A stretch of 64,000 nt of DNA from Pseudanabaena frigida (GCA_003242085.1 QBML01000015.1:1-64000), one strand, 5' to 3'; shown: positions 1 to 8,786, numbered from the stretch's first letter. The notes: generated by a model from the letters alone, not told the origin. Made by a program: numbers and translations.

Positions 1-30
1 GCGCTGCCCCTCCTATTCTATTTAATTGCT

Positions 31-71
31 CTAAAAAATAAAGGGACGCATTGCGTCCCTTTATTTTTTAG
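31..71. terminator. Hairpin terminator at the end of the 61-774 gene
   Basis: An inverted repeat with arms ending in CTAAAAAATAAAGGGACG and its complement forms a long stem around a short loop. The TAA stop of the leftward gene lies inside the stem, and the outer part of the arms is A/T-rich. It therefore fits a Rho-independent terminator and could work in both directions. Seen directly in the sequence; function inferred. Confidence 0.7.
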
Positions 72-774
72 TTTTTGGTTTAGGAACGATCGCTTCAATG
101 GGCAAATCTTCACTTAATAAGTAAGTAACCGCTTTTTCGCTGAGCAACATGGCTTTGGCGAGTAGCGATCGCGCTGTACTGCTGGGCGGTGGATATAGCT
201 GGATGATTTTGCGCTTGATTAGCGGTGATGTTGCTGCGAGCGTACTACGAGCATTGCGCCATTCCGCATCAGATCGACAGAAAAGGCGGAGAGCAAGATC
301 GACGGTGGGTTGCTTACAATTAGTTTCATCATTGTTTAAAAAAGCATAGAGCTTTTCATAGCGGCGGCTAATTTCAGGAGCAAGGCACAGAATTAAGAGA
401 TCGCGCTCGAATTGACCTAGCTCTAAGCGATCGCATAAGGTCGGAATCGCTAACCGAATATTTTGATCGCGACTGACTTCAATGCGATTGCCATAGCGTC
501 CAAGGGGATGCTGAGTTTGGGGTGGATTTTGCGGAACTAGGCTGCCTCCTTTAGAAGGATCGATCGCAATAAATCCTTTCCACCAATGACTAGTTGAACG
601 ATCTAGTGGCGAACGGGCAACGCGATCGATTTCCTGATTGTTTTGACGCTGCTTAGAAAGCGATCTCATGAGTACGCGATCTAACCAAGCAAGTTCTGCT
701 TTGAGATATGACCAGTTATCCGCAAATGGTTGAACATCAGGAAAAGAAGGAACTTCGCCTGTTTCCGCAATCAT
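61..774 (-). CDS. Conserved cyanobacterial protein of unknown function, possibly an AAA-ATPase N-terminal-like domain
   Basis: A 237-residue protein. The ATG at 774 overlaps the TGA of the upstream permease gene as ATGA, so I prefer it to the in-frame start at 873; this implies translational coupling. I see no signal peptide, membrane segment or P-loop. The sequence is helical and Arg/Leu-rich, with blocks such as ELAWLDRVLMRSL, SHWWKGF, FERDLLILCLAPEISRRYEKLY and DLALRLFCRSDAEW. From memory these resemble the N-terminal region of a cyanobacterial AAA-ATPase family, but no ATPase domain follows before the stop and the terminator. It could be a stand-alone version of that domain or a truncated one. 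Function unknown. Confidence 0.75.
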   Translation of the reverse strand: MIAETGEVPSFPDVQPFADNWSYLKAELAWLDRVLMRSLSKQRQNNQEIDRVARSPLDRSTSHWWKGFIAIDPSKGGSLVPQNPPQTQHPLGRYGNRIEVSRDQNIRLAIPTLCDRLELGQFERDLLILCLAPEISRRYEKLYAFLNNDETNCKQPTVDLALRLFCRSDAEWRNARSTLAATSPLIKRKIIQLYPPPSSTARSLLAKAMLLSEKAVTYLLSEDLPIEAIVPKPKTKK

Positions 775-1667
775 GCTACGCCTCGACGCAAAGTACCACG
801 AATTAATACACCTACTAATATGCCAAAACTCAACAAGGCGATCGCGGCTTTGAACATTGTCATATTTCCCCAAGGTGCTGTGAATATAATGCTATCCCAC
901 GCCCAAGTGCTGTGACTGTATACATATCGAATTGGCTCGATCGCCCAAGATAAAGGATTGAGGCTGGCAATCCATTGCAGCCAAGTCGGCATAAACGCTA
1001 AGGGCGCAAGAGCAGTACTAGAAAACATTAAAGGCAAATTAACTAAGAAAATAAAGGCAAGCATCTCTTGATGCCCCGGCATCGCGAAAGCAAGCCCCAA
1101 GCTCAGCATCGTAAAGTCGATAATCAGCAGCGTCAAGATCAACGCCATCACGGTTAAGCCGCTGAGACTTGGTAAACCCGCCCCCATCAATCCACTTACC
1201 ACCACGATCGCCACAGTTTGCACAAAACTCAGGGTGACAATAAAAATTGCGGAAGCGGCAATAATCGAAAATCTTGAAACTAAGGGCGCGACTAAAATGC
1301 GATTGAGAAAACCAAATTCGCGATCGAACAGCATCGGCAATCCCGAATTAAGAGCGCTGCTAAATGCTGTAAAGACAATAATTCCTGCTGCTAAAAATTG
1401 CACATAGGTTTGACCATCTCCGACTAGCCCTTCAGGTAACCCACTAAACAGTGCACCAAACAAAAGCAACCACATCAGAGGTTGCAATACCCCTGCGATC
1501 AAAGTTGTAGGGCGACGGCGCAATTGGATAAATAGGCGCGTAGTCAAAGCCGCCACCTCTTGTCGAAAATCAGCCGACCAAAAGTTGGGTTGAGGACTTT
1601 TAGGTGTGAGCTGGCGATCGGTTTGTGGTTCTTGGGTTAGTAAAGGTGGAAGGGATGTTTGAGTCAT
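771..1667 (-). CDS. ABC-2 type transporter permease (DrrB-like)
   Basis: Integral membrane subunit of an ABC exporter with about six transmembrane helices. A 50-residue polar N-terminal tail is followed by RRRPTTLIAGVLQPLMWLLLFGALF, the usual first helix of ABC-2 permeases, and further hydrophobic segments (ILTLLIIDFTMLSLGLAFAMPG, the ABC-2 signature region, and MLAFIFLVNLPLMFSSTALAPL). I chose the ATG at 1667 (298 residues) because homologues begin MTQT-like; an ATG at 1700 is also possible and neither has a clear ribosome-binding site. The gene ends in an ATGA overlap with the 61-774 gene. No ATPase partner is visible in the window; it would lie elsewhere. The substrate cannot be told. Confidence 0.9.
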   Translation of the reverse strand: MTQTSLPPLLTQEPQTDRQLTPKSPQPNFWSADFRQEVAALTTRLFIQLRRRPTTLIAGVLQPLMWLLLFGALFSGLPEGLVGDGQTYVQFLAAGIIVFTAFSSALNSGLPMLFDREFGFLNRILVAPLVSRFSIIAASAIFIVTLSFVQTVAIVVVSGLMGAGLPSLSGLTVMALILTLLIIDFTMLSLGLAFAMPGHQEMLAFIFLVNLPLMFSSTALAPLAFMPTWLQWIASLNPLSWAIEPIRYVYSHSTWAWDSIIFTAPWGNMTMFKAAIALLSFGILVGVLIRGTLRRGVA

Positions 1668-1762
1668 ATAGTTTTTACGCAAATTAGCCACACAATCCAT
1701 AATAACGTTAATGTCAGAATCAATGGCTGACAGGCAAGGCGCTTAAACTCCTTGCTGCTAGA

Positions 1763-1846
1763 AAACCCAAATAAATAGAGGCGGCGCGAAGCGCCGCCTC
1801 TATTTATTTGGGTTTGATGCCCTAAGTAAAACTTGCAATGCTATAG
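1763..1846. repeat. Family 1 hairpin element, copy 1 (subfamily A)
   Basis: Perfect hairpin 1763-1815 with inner arm AAATAAATAGAGGCGGCGC and a GAAG loop, bounded by AAACCC and GGGTTT. The right outer arm (CCCTAAGTAAAACTTGC and CTATAG) is recognisable; the left outer arm has diverged. It sits between the divergent ABC permease and response regulator genes. No coding potential. Confidence 0.85.
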
Positions 1847-1881
1847 AAAGTAGAAGCGATGATTTACCCCCTTCTACTTTC
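1846..1881. repeat. Short inverted repeat next to hairpin copy 1
   Basis: Arms GAAAGTAGAAG and CTTCTACTTTC (11 bp, perfect) separated by 14 nt, directly after the family 1 copy and about 75 nt before the response regulator start. It could be an operator or an old element end; nothing more can be said. Confidence 0.5.
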
Positions 1882-1956
1882 TCGGTTTTGTGTATTAACC
1901 GTCTTGACGGTTGCTATAGTGGTAAATATGGCGATCGCAAAAATGAAAGGATGACT

Positions 1957-2655
1957 ATGTCAGGACATATCCTGCTTGTAGATGATGAACCAGGATTACG
2001 AGAAGCGGTGCAGGCTTATCTCGAAGATAGTGGCTTTGCGGTGCAAGTTGCTAACAATGCTCGTGATGCATGGCAACTGCTCGAACAAACTACGCCCGAT
2101 CTGGTGATTTCGGACATCATGATGCCACAGGTGAGTGGTTATGAATTTCTGAAGCAGATGCGCGAAGATGTGCGATTTTTGAATTTGCCAGTTGTTTTTT
2201 TGACTGCCAAGGGCATGACCAAAGATCGGATTGAAGGTTACAACGCGGGTTGTGATGCTTATTTGTCAAAGCCTTTCGATCCCGATGAGTTAGTGGCGAT
2301 CGCTGAAAATTTGATCGCACGTCGGGCAATTCAAGCAGTTACAGCCAACAGTAATACTTCAGAAATGACGGATCTGGCTGGACAACTTGCCGAAATTAAA
2401 GCTTTACTAAAACAAAAACCCGCAATTAATGTTACGCCGCCACCAATCAAGATTGAGTTTACTCCCCGAGAACAGAGCGTTTTAGAGCTTGTAGTTGAGG
2501 GGTTGATGAATAAAGAAATTGCTAAACGACTCGGCACAACTATCCGTAATGTTGAGAAGTATGTCAGTCGATTGTTTGGCAAAACTGGTACGAGCAGCCG
2601 CACTGAGTTAGTACGCTATGCGCTACAACATGGCTTGATTGATTCCTATTCTTGA
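1957..2655 (+). CDS. NarL/FixJ-type response regulator (Rre1/Ycf29-like)
   Basis: A two-component transcription factor of 232 residues. A receiver domain (about residues 3-120) has the acidic pair D9/D10, the predicted phospho-acceptor D53 in LVISDIMMP and the conserved K105 in YLSKPF. A linker of about 45 residues follows, then a LuxR-type helix-turn-helix (about 168-225; FTPREQSVLELVVEG, NKEIAKRLG, VEKYVSRLFGKTG). Overall sequence resembles the cyanobacterial Rre1/Ycf29 group, linked to Hik2/Hik34 stress signalling; the exact orthologue is not certain. ATG 1957 follows AAAGG with six-base spacing; ATG 1951 is an alternative. It stands alone, with no kinase beside it. Confidence 0.9.
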   Translation: MSGHILLVDDEPGLREAVQAYLEDSGFAVQVANNARDAWQLLEQTTPDLVISDIMMPQVSGYEFLKQMREDVRFLNLPVVFLTAKGMTKDRIEGYNAGCDAYLSKPFDPDELVAIAENLIARRAIQAVTANSNTSEMTDLAGQLAEIKALLKQKPAINVTPPPIKIEFTPREQSVLELVVEGLMNKEIAKRLGTTIRNVEKYVSRLFGKTGTSSRTELVRYALQHGLIDSYS

Positions 2656-2760
2656 AAAATTACGACGGAGAAAGATGTTTTTGGGTTAGCGTAACATCAG
2701 TTATCTACTAACATTTTCTTTGAGATTTCCAATCTAAAATACATTGCTCTTAATATATTG

Positions 2761-2803
2761 AGCTCAAGCAAGACAAGCATTTATCACTTGTCTTGCTTGA
2801 GCT
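2761..2803. promoter_or_regulatory. Perfect 17-bp inverted repeat ahead of the cyclase gene
   Basis: Arms AGCTCAAGCAAGACAAG (2761-2777) and its exact complement (2787-2803) flank a 9-nt loop and end 16 nt before the cyclase ATG at 2820. No T-run follows, so it is not a typical terminator. It could be a leader RNA hairpin affecting ribosome access or a dimeric operator. It does not match hairpin families 1 or 2. Confidence 0.6.
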
Positions 2804-2819
2804 AATAAATGTTTTTAAT

Positions 2820-4946
2820 ATGCAGTGGTTTAAATTCAACTGGCTAAGTATCAAATCAAAACTGATTGTGATGTTGCTTACGGTTAGCAGTAGTTCGATC
2901 TTGGTAACTGCCTATCTTGGCTATCGTAGCGGACAGTCAAATCTGACCGATCGCGCCTTTAATCAGTTAACTAGTGTAAGAGCCTCCAAAGCCTATCAAA
3001 TCGAATCCTATTTCAAAACAACCCGCAATCATATTCAAACACTGAGTAACGACCCTTCGATTGTTTTGGCGATCGCTGAATTTACAAATGCTTATCAACA
3101 GCTTGACAATGTGAGCTTACCAACCGATGCATCGCAGAAAATTAATGACTATTATAAAAATGAATTTCTGCCAAAGCTAGCCAAAACTGAGCAGGGATCT
3201 CCAGTTCTCAATTCATTTTTGCCTGAATCAACTGCTAGTAATTATCTGCAATATCATTACATCGCTGCAAATTCTAATCCAGTTGGTAAAAAGCATTTAT
3301 TAGACAAAGCCAATGATGACAGTGAATATAGCCGCGTCCACGAACGTTATCATCCCATCTTTCGGAATATCATTGAGAAATTTGGTTATTACGATATGTT
3401 CCTGATCGATCCACAAGGAACTGTCGTCTACACAGTTTATAAAGAGACAGATTTCACCACCAACTTTACGACTGGAGTCTACAACGATAGTAATCTTTCG
3501 CGTTTAGTAGCATCGGTGCGGCGCTCCAAAGAAAAGGATTATGCCAGAGTCATCGATTTTGAATCCTATGCTCCTTCCTATGGCGCTCCAGCCGCATTTA
3601 TCGCTGCGCCAATCTTTAATCAATCTAAATTTATCGGTGTACTAGCAATTCAAGTACCTGTAGACGAAATTAATAATGTGATGACGGGCAATCGCAGATG
3701 GGAAAGTGATGGCCTAGGCAAAAGTGGTGAAACCTATTTAGTTGGTCAAGATTACCTAATGCGATCGGTTTCGCGATTTTTAGTGGAAACCCCTGAAGAA
3801 TACATCCAGACATTAATTGCATTGGGGGTAAATAAGGAAACTATTAATCGTATTCGTCAATATAAAACTTCGATTTTGGAGCAGAAAGTACGTACCCTTG
3901 CTGTTGAAGAGTCACTCATCGGCAAGCAGGGAATTAAAATCATCCGTGATTATCGCGATATTCCCGTGTTGAGTTCCTATGCTCCATTGCAAATAGAAGG
4001 ATTGAACTGGGCAATTTTATCAGAAATTGATTTGGCGGAAGCCTATGCACCAATTTATGATTTTGAGCGCCAGTTATTGATTTCGGCAACTTTGTTAATG
4101 TTGCTGGTGACGTTGTTGGCGATGGTGATGGCTTCGTTTTTTGTTAAGCCGATCAATCAATTGATTAATAGTGCTCGTAAGGTTGCGTCGGGGCAATTAG
4201 ATGCGATCGCTGTTTTAGAATCTCAAGATGAATTTGGTGAACTTGCTCAATCATTTAACGCGATGGTGACGAGCTTGCACGATCAGACCAATTTAGTCGA
4301 GGAGAAAAATCGCGAGAACGAACAATTATTGCTGAGTATCTTTCCTGCGGCGATCGCCAAACGTCTCAAGCAAGGCGAAAAAAATATTGCTGAAAGCGTT
4401 TCTAATGTAACGGTGTTATTTTCAGATTTAACAGGATTTTCTAAACTGTCTGATTCGCTTACTGCCTATGAAATTGTCAGTATTCTTAACGATCTGGTTA
4501 CGATTTTTGATGAGACTTCCGAGCGTTATGGCATGGAAAAAATCAAAACAATCGGTGACAGCTATATGGCTGTTTGTGGTCTATCGGTTCCCTATCTCGA
4601 TCATGACAAACGCGCGATTGATTTTGCTCTAGAGATGCAAGCGATCGTGCGACGTTTTAGCCAAGAGCGTAATTTTCAGCTAAATATTAGTTTAGGAATT
4701 AACTCAGGCGATATTGTCGCGGGGATTGTTGGTAGAAATAAATTTATTTACGATGTTTGGGGCGACACGATTAATATTGCTAGCGCCCTAAAGTCAGCTT
4801 GTCCCGAAGGTGCGATTTTAGTTTCTAACGAAATTTACAATCGGTTATGCGATCTCTATGAGTTTGTGCCATTAGCCAACAAAGTGGAGATTAGTAATAG
4901 CTTTTTGCAGGCATGGCAGCTCAAAAGTACGATAAAACCCAGATAA
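2820..4946 (+). CDS. Membrane class III adenylate/guanylate cyclase with extracytoplasmic sensor and HAMP
   Basis: A 708-residue membrane receptor cyclase. A first membrane helix lies at about residues 13-36, then a Cache-type extracytoplasmic sensor (about 45-400), a second helix (about 418-445), a HAMP domain (about 445-500), a short coiled linker and a C-terminal class III cyclase domain (about 525-700). The metal-binding aspartates are seen in VLFSDLTGFSKLSD and KTIGDSYMAV; the Lys in EKIKTIGDS and the DVWGDTINIAS motif fit ATP rather than GTP specificity. I chose ATG 2820; an upstream in-frame TTG at 2793 lies inside the inverted repeat. The next gene, an MscS channel with a CNBD-like domain, starts 63 nt downstream, suggesting a shared signalling unit. 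Confidence 0.93.
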   Translation: MQWFKFNWLSIKSKLIVMLLTVSSSSILVTAYLGYRSGQSNLTDRAFNQLTSVRASKAYQIESYFKTTRNHIQTLSNDPSIVLAIAEFTNAYQQLDNVSLPTDASQKINDYYKNEFLPKLAKTEQGSPVLNSFLPESTASNYLQYHYIAANSNPVGKKHLLDKANDDSEYSRVHERYHPIFRNIIEKFGYYDMFLIDPQGTVVYTVYKETDFTTNFTTGVYNDSNLSRLVASVRRSKEKDYARVIDFESYAPSYGAPAAFIAAPIFNQSKFIGVLAIQVPVDEINNVMTGNRRWESDGLGKSGETYLVGQDYLMRSVSRFLVETPEEYIQTLIALGVNKETINRIRQYKTSILEQKVRTLAVEESLIGKQGIKIIRDYRDIPVLSSYAPLQIEGLNWAILSEIDLAEAYAPIYDFERQLLISATLLMLLVTLLAMVMASFFVKPINQLINSARKVASGQLDAIAVLESQDEFGELAQSFNAMVTSLHDQTNLVEEKNRENEQLLLSIFPAAIAKRLKQGEKNIAESVSNVTVLFSDLTGFSKLSDSLTAYEIVSILNDLVTIFDETSERYGMEKIKTIGDSYMAVCGLSVPYLDHDKRAIDFALEMQAIVRRFSQERNFQLNISLGINSGDIVAGIVGRNKFIYDVWGDTINIASALKSACPEGAILVSNEIYNRLCDLYEFVPLANKVEISNSFLQAWQLKSTIKPR

Positions 4947-5009
4947 ATCGCAAAAAGCACTTTCAATCGGTTCTTTTTGCGGGTTACTTACAATTTTGGA
5001 AATCGCGAT

Positions 5010-6455
5010 ATGCTCCAATCAAGTTTCAGTTATTTGTTTATTTGGGCGATCGCCTTAATTGTCGGATTGGCACTATCCGTGATTATTCTTGGCGAAGTTA
5101 TTTATCGGTTACAAAATCGCCGCCGTCCCCTTGCTAGCACTTTGCTGGTAGTGCGTAACTTCGTACTGCCCATGTTTGCCTTCATGCTCTTTGTTCAGTA
5201 TGTGCTGCAACGCCCTGCTAGCGATGAGATCGTCAAAGCTGTGCAAACTCTATTTTGGGTTTGTGTACTCCATGCGGCACTCTCTCTACTCAATGCCATC
5301 ATTTTTGAGCAGGCAAAGGCTGACACATGGAGAGCCAGAGTTCCCAAACTGTTAATCGATCTTTTTCGGCTGTTCTTAGTACTTTTGGGAACGGCGATCG
5401 TATTAGCGACGGTTTGGAATGCTGACTTAGCGGGCTTGGTTACTGCTTTAGGCGTAAGTTCAATTGTGATTGGTTTAGCTCTTCAGGATACTCTTGGCAG
5501 TGTTATGTCAGGCATTGCTCTACTATTTGAGCGTCCATTCTCAGTCGGTGACTGGCTCAAAATTGGGGACATTCAGGGGCAAGTGATCGATATCAACTGG
5601 CGAGCTGTGCGGTTGATTACCTTTGAGCGCGAGATGGTGATTATCCCGCATAAACTCATGGGTAGCGAGATTATCCGTAATTTTAGCCAGCCGCAATCCC
5701 TTCACGCCGAGCGGATCAGCGTAGGTTTTTCTTACAAAGATCCACCCAACTTGGCTAAACACGTACTCCACAGTACCGCTCTAGAAACTCAAGGAATTCT
5801 CAAACATCCCGATCCACAGATTTTTACGGTTTCCTATGATGATTCGGCGATTACCTACGAAGTGAAGTTTTTTATTGCGGATTATGGAGAGTTAGAAGAA
5901 ATCCGCGATCGCTTTATGAGTCGTCTCTGGTATGCCGCCCAGCGTAATAGTTTAACGATTCCATTCCCAATTCGCACGCTTTACCATTTTCATGGGCCAA
6001 CCTCACAAGCAGAAGGAACTTCCAAAAAATTTACCGAAAGTTTGCAATCGCTTCCTGCCTTTGTTCCACTTGATAAATCCACAAATACAGATAACACTGC
6101 ATCGGGTATTGCCCTGCAACACTTTGGCTCAGGCGAAACTGTAATTAAACAGGGTTCTGAAAATAATTCTCTCTATATCATCGTTGCAGGTAGCGCGATG
6201 ATAACGGTTAAGGATTCATCTGATGAAAGTCACGAGATGTTAACAGTAAAGACTGGAGAGTTTTTTGGCGAAATGACTCTATTCTCTGGTGAATCAAGTC
6301 CAATTAGCGTGACAGCTGTTGAAGATCTTGAAGTGATGATGATATCGGCTACTGCGGTAAATCAAATGATCGATCGCCAACCCAACTTTGCCCGCGAAAT
6401 TAGCCAAATTCTCGAAACCCGTCGCCGAGTCGTCAATACTATTCAAAATAACTGA
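5010..6455 (+). CDS. MscS-family mechanosensitive channel with C-terminal cyclic-nucleotide-binding-like domain
   Basis: A 481-residue channel protein. Several N-terminal membrane helices lead into the MscS pore and beta domain (about residues 140-260; GLVTALGVSSIVIGLALQDTLGSV is the pore-lining helix region). A cNMP-binding-like domain occupies about 367-474 (LQHFGSGETVIKQG, FFGEMTLFSGESS). The family is the bacterial CNG-type MscS channel described in Synechocystis. The phosphate-binding cassette keeps FGE but has Ser where Arg normally follows the FGExxLxxGE-P pattern, so canonical cAMP/cGMP binding is in doubt. ATG 5010 is preferred over an upstream TTG at 4977. It lies 63 nt downstream of a nucleotide cyclase gene, probably co-transcribed. 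Confidence 0.92.
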   Translation: MLQSSFSYLFIWAIALIVGLALSVIILGEVIYRLQNRRRPLASTLLVVRNFVLPMFAFMLFVQYVLQRPASDEIVKAVQTLFWVCVLHAALSLLNAIIFEQAKADTWRARVPKLLIDLFRLFLVLLGTAIVLATVWNADLAGLVTALGVSSIVIGLALQDTLGSVMSGIALLFERPFSVGDWLKIGDIQGQVIDINWRAVRLITFEREMVIIPHKLMGSEIIRNFSQPQSLHAERISVGFSYKDPPNLAKHVLHSTALETQGILKHPDPQIFTVSYDDSAITYEVKFFIADYGELEEIRDRFMSRLWYAAQRNSLTIPFPIRTLYHFHGPTSQAEGTSKKFTESLQSLPAFVPLDKSTNTDNTASGIALQHFGSGETVIKQGSENNSLYIIVAGSAMITVKDSSDESHEMLTVKTGEFFGEMTLFSGESSPISVTAVEDLEVMMISATAVNQMIDRQPNFAREISQILETRRRVVNTIQNN

Positions 6456-6482
6456 CCGTTACAGCAATGACCGATCGAACGA

Positions 6483-6588
6483 CCCACAATAAAAATTTTG
6501 CAAGTGTTGCTTCGCAACGCTTGCAAAATTTTTATTGTGGGTTTGAGCGCAAAGCACTGCAAGTTGACTGCCGCAGGCAGTCAACTTG
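6483..6588. repeat. Family 2 hairpin with constant tail, plus a second hairpin
   Basis: Perfect long hairpin at 6483-6541 (outer CCCACAAT, tip GTTGC-TTC-GCAAC), followed by the family 2 tail TTTGAGCGCAAAGCACTG. A second perfect 13-bp hairpin follows at 6560-6588 (CAAGTTGACTGCC with a GCA loop). It lies between the 3' end of the channel gene and that of the opposing tRNA gene, so it may terminate transcription from both. Confidence 0.8.
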
Positions 6589-6601
6589 CTATCGAGAAAA
6601 T

Positions 6602-6672
6602 GGGTGACCTGGGATTCGAACCCAGGACCAGCGGATTAAGAGTCCGATGCGCTACCACTGCGCCAGTCACCC
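6602..6672 (-). tRNA. tRNA-Lys (anticodon CUU)
   Basis: Read on the minus strand, the 71-nt sequence starts GGGTGAC and ends GTCACCC, giving a seven-pair acceptor stem. It has a D arm (GCGC AGTGGTA GCGC), an anticodon loop CTCTTAA giving anticodon CTT, and a T arm with CTGGG TTCGAAT CCCAG. The 3' CCA is not encoded. The anticodon reads AAG lysine codons. The anticodon stem has four good pairs and one terminal mismatch. It is an isolated tRNA gene transcribed toward the family 2 hairpin. Confidence 0.95.
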
Positions 6673-6762
6673 GTAAATTGCTTTTAGAGCGATACTTATA
6701 CTAGCAAATGTTTGCGTAAATGCATAAAAAATTTGCAATAAAAATTTGCGATCGCTATTAGT

Positions 6763-6873
6763 TATAGCATTAGCCAGTTATGTTAGGACAAAAGCAAAAC
6801 CCAGAAGTGAGTTGCGGCGCTTCGCGCCGCAACTCACTTCTGGGTTTTATGTCTTAACTTCCTTGGCTATAGC
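6763..6873. repeat. Family 1 hairpin element, copy 2 (subfamily B)
   Basis: Core 6796-6848 is a perfect hairpin (inner arm AGAAGTGAGTTGCGGCG, CTTCG tip) between AAAACCC and GGGTTTT. The outer arms TATAGCATTAGCCAGTTATG and GTCTTAACTTCC-GGCTATAGCC mark subfamily B, which has GCCAGTTATG in place of GCAATGCAAG. Confidence 0.85.
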
Positions 6874-6918
6874 CATACCATAATTATCAACCCAAGCATA
6901 AAAGCAAATAATCCCTAG

Positions 6919-6967
6919 GTGAACAATTAGTGGTGTGCGGCGAAGCCGCGCACCACTAATTGTTCAC
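6919..6967. repeat. Hairpin element with GAA tip
   Basis: Arms starting GTGAACAATTAGTGGTG and ending in the complement around GTGCGG-CGAA-GCCGC. One G-T wobble interrupts otherwise complete pairing. It shares the GC-rich tip style of family 1 but lacks the AAAACCC boundary. Together with copy 2 it fills the 387-nt space between tRNA-Lys and the kinase gene; I see no gene there. Confidence 0.75.
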
Positions 6968-7059
6968 TGGGACGCAAGTCACTTCACGATCGTCTATTTT
7001 GCTAGGTTTTAATCTGCTAGTCTTTGCCATAATAGCTATAGATTTTTCATAGATAAAAT

Positions 7060-8583
7060 GTGCTAGATACAACTCTTAGAGGTCATTACAAAATTGTTAG
7101 TCACCTTGGTGGTGGTGGTTTTGGGCAAACATATCTAGCTGAAGATCTGGATTTGCCAAACCATCCCATATGTGTGGTCAAGCAACTCAAGCCCTTATCG
7201 CATGAGCCTTTTGTTTTGGAAACTGCCAAGCGTCTTTTCGCGCAAGAAGCGGATGCGCTTTATTCATTAGGTTCTCACGATCGCATTCCGCGCTTACTTG
7301 CCCATTTTCAAGAGGGTGAAGAATTTTATCTAGTCCAAGAATTTGCCGATGGTACGGATCTCACTCACGAGATTGGTAATGGGGAGCGATTGCCTGAAGC
7401 TGTAGCGATCGCCTTACTCAAAGAGGTTTTAGATATTCTGGTTTTTGTCCACGAGCGCGGTGTAGTCCATCGCGATATTAAGCCAGCCAATTTGATACGC
7501 CGCAAATCAGATCGCAAAATTGTGCTGATCGATTTTGGGGCAGTAAAAGAAATCGGTGGTTTGGCTGGCGATTCGCAAGGAAATACGAACTTGACGATCG
7601 CGATTGGTTCGCCTGGATATATGCCGATCGAGCAACTCAACGGCAAGCCACGCCTTAGTAGCGACATTTATGCGGTGGGGATGATGGGGATTCAAGCGAT
7701 CGTGGGTGCGGAGCCGCGACTATTTACTGAAAATCCTGACACCGCTGAACTTGTCTGGCGCGATCGCTTACAGGGGAAATATTCACCACAATTTCTGGAT
7801 ATTCTCGATAAAATGGTGCGTTACGATTTTCGGCAGCGCTATCAGACAGCTTCAGAAGTGTTGGAGGCGATCGCCGCTTTGCCCAATGTTACAGAGCACG
7901 ATCTACCGACTGTCCTGAATGTGAATAACAGCAATCTAACTAGTAATGCTGAAACAATAATCACTCCAACTCAAATCGTTCCCCAGTCGCCTTACTCTCA
8001 AGATGAGCATCCCAGTCAACTTAACACCGTTGCCTTTCAAAAATCATCGCCTCGCCCATCATTTCCGCTATTTCCACTCTGGATGTGGATTGCTGGTGGA
8101 GGAGCATTACTGCTACTGATCAGCCTAGCGATTATTAGTAAATCTGCAAAAACTACACCTGAACTTACCAAGAACCCAGCTCCACAAAATTTACCTTTAC
8201 CACCAATAACTCCTCCATCACTAAAAGCTACTTCTCCATCCCCGACCGTAACTTCATCTCCGACAGCAACTCCAGCTCCATCTGTAACAATTGCAACTCC
8301 ACCCCCACCTCCTTTATCTGTCGAAGAATTACTTGCTCAAGCGCTGCTGCTAAATCGAAATAACAAACCTCAAGAAGCCTTAGCCAAAATAGAGCAAGCC
8401 ATAAAAGTCGATCCAAATAGTGCTGATGCTTGGGGAGCAAAGGGATTATTGCTAAGAAGTCTTGGGCGTGAGAATGAGGCGATCGCTGCTTTTACTAAAG
8501 CACTGGAACTAAGACCTGAAGAGCGCGTGATTGCACCGATAAATCTTGAGCCACCTTCCAAAAAAGGTGGTAAGAAAAAGTAA
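7060..8583 (+). CDS. Serine/threonine protein kinase, membrane-anchored, with C-terminal TPR
   Basis: A 507-residue Hanks-type kinase. Kinase domain is at about residues 10-270: glycine loop LGGGGFGQTY, lysine in CVVKQLK, HRDIKPANL catalytic loop, DFGAVKEIG in place of the plain DFG segment (usual in cyanobacterial kinases), and GSPGYMPIEQ. A Thr/Ser-rich linker, one membrane helix (about 341-362), a Pro/Thr-rich stretch and two TPR-like repeats (about 430-495) follow; the C-terminus is basic. The start is GTG 7060 (MLDTTLRGHYKIVSHLG fits the family). An overlapping ATG at 7058 opens a two-codon frame (ATGTGCTAG). No neighbouring phosphatase or substrate is visible. Confidence 0.93.
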   Translation: MLDTTLRGHYKIVSHLGGGGFGQTYLAEDLDLPNHPICVVKQLKPLSHEPFVLETAKRLFAQEADALYSLGSHDRIPRLLAHFQEGEEFYLVQEFADGTDLTHEIGNGERLPEAVAIALLKEVLDILVFVHERGVVHRDIKPANLIRRKSDRKIVLIDFGAVKEIGGLAGDSQGNTNLTIAIGSPGYMPIEQLNGKPRLSSDIYAVGMMGIQAIVGAEPRLFTENPDTAELVWRDRLQGKYSPQFLDILDKMVRYDFRQRYQTASEVLEAIAALPNVTEHDLPTVLNVNNSNLTSNAETIITPTQIVPQSPYSQDEHPSQLNTVAFQKSSPRPSFPLFPLWMWIAGGGALLLLISLAIISKSAKTTPELTKNPAPQNLPLPPITPPSLKATSPSPTVTSSPTATPAPSVTIATPPPPPLSVEELLAQALLLNRNNKPQEALAKIEQAIKVDPNSADAWGAKGLLLRSLGRENEAIAAFTKALELRPEERVIAPINLEPPSKKGGKKK

Positions 8584-8589
8584 CTTGCC

Positions 8590-8706
8590 GTATGGCAATG
8601 AAAGAGATAGCTAAGACAAATCAAAACCCAAATAAATAGAGGTGGCGCGAAGCGCCACCTCTATTTATTTGGGTTTTATGTCCTAAGCAAAACTTGCATC
8701 GCTATA
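8590..8706. repeat. Family 1 hairpin element, copy 3 (subfamily A)
   Basis: Core 8623-8677: AAAACCC, inner arm AAATAAATAGAGGTGGCGC, GAAG loop, complement, GGGTTTT. Both outer arms are present: TATGGCAATGAAAGAGATAG with GACAAATC on the left and ATGTCCTAAGCAAAACTTGC with GCTATA on the right. A compensated change (GGTGGCGC against GCGCCACC) distinguishes it from copy 1. Lies between the kinase and rph. Confidence 0.87.
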
Positions 8707-8786
8707 GTTCTGGATAATCTCACTCGAAGGGGAGGCTTTTCAAGATTGATATATGATTGGATAGACCGATCTTATAAAGAGTGCTC

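Noticed and set aside
6498-6704. ORF of 68 codons across the tRNA region
   Set aside because: It runs through the family 2 hairpin and antisense to tRNA-Lys; the apparent protein is an artefact.
7058-7066. ATGTGCTAG mini-ORF overlapping the kinase start
   Set aside because: Two codons only; a chance overlap cannot be excluded, and there is no ribosome-binding site.
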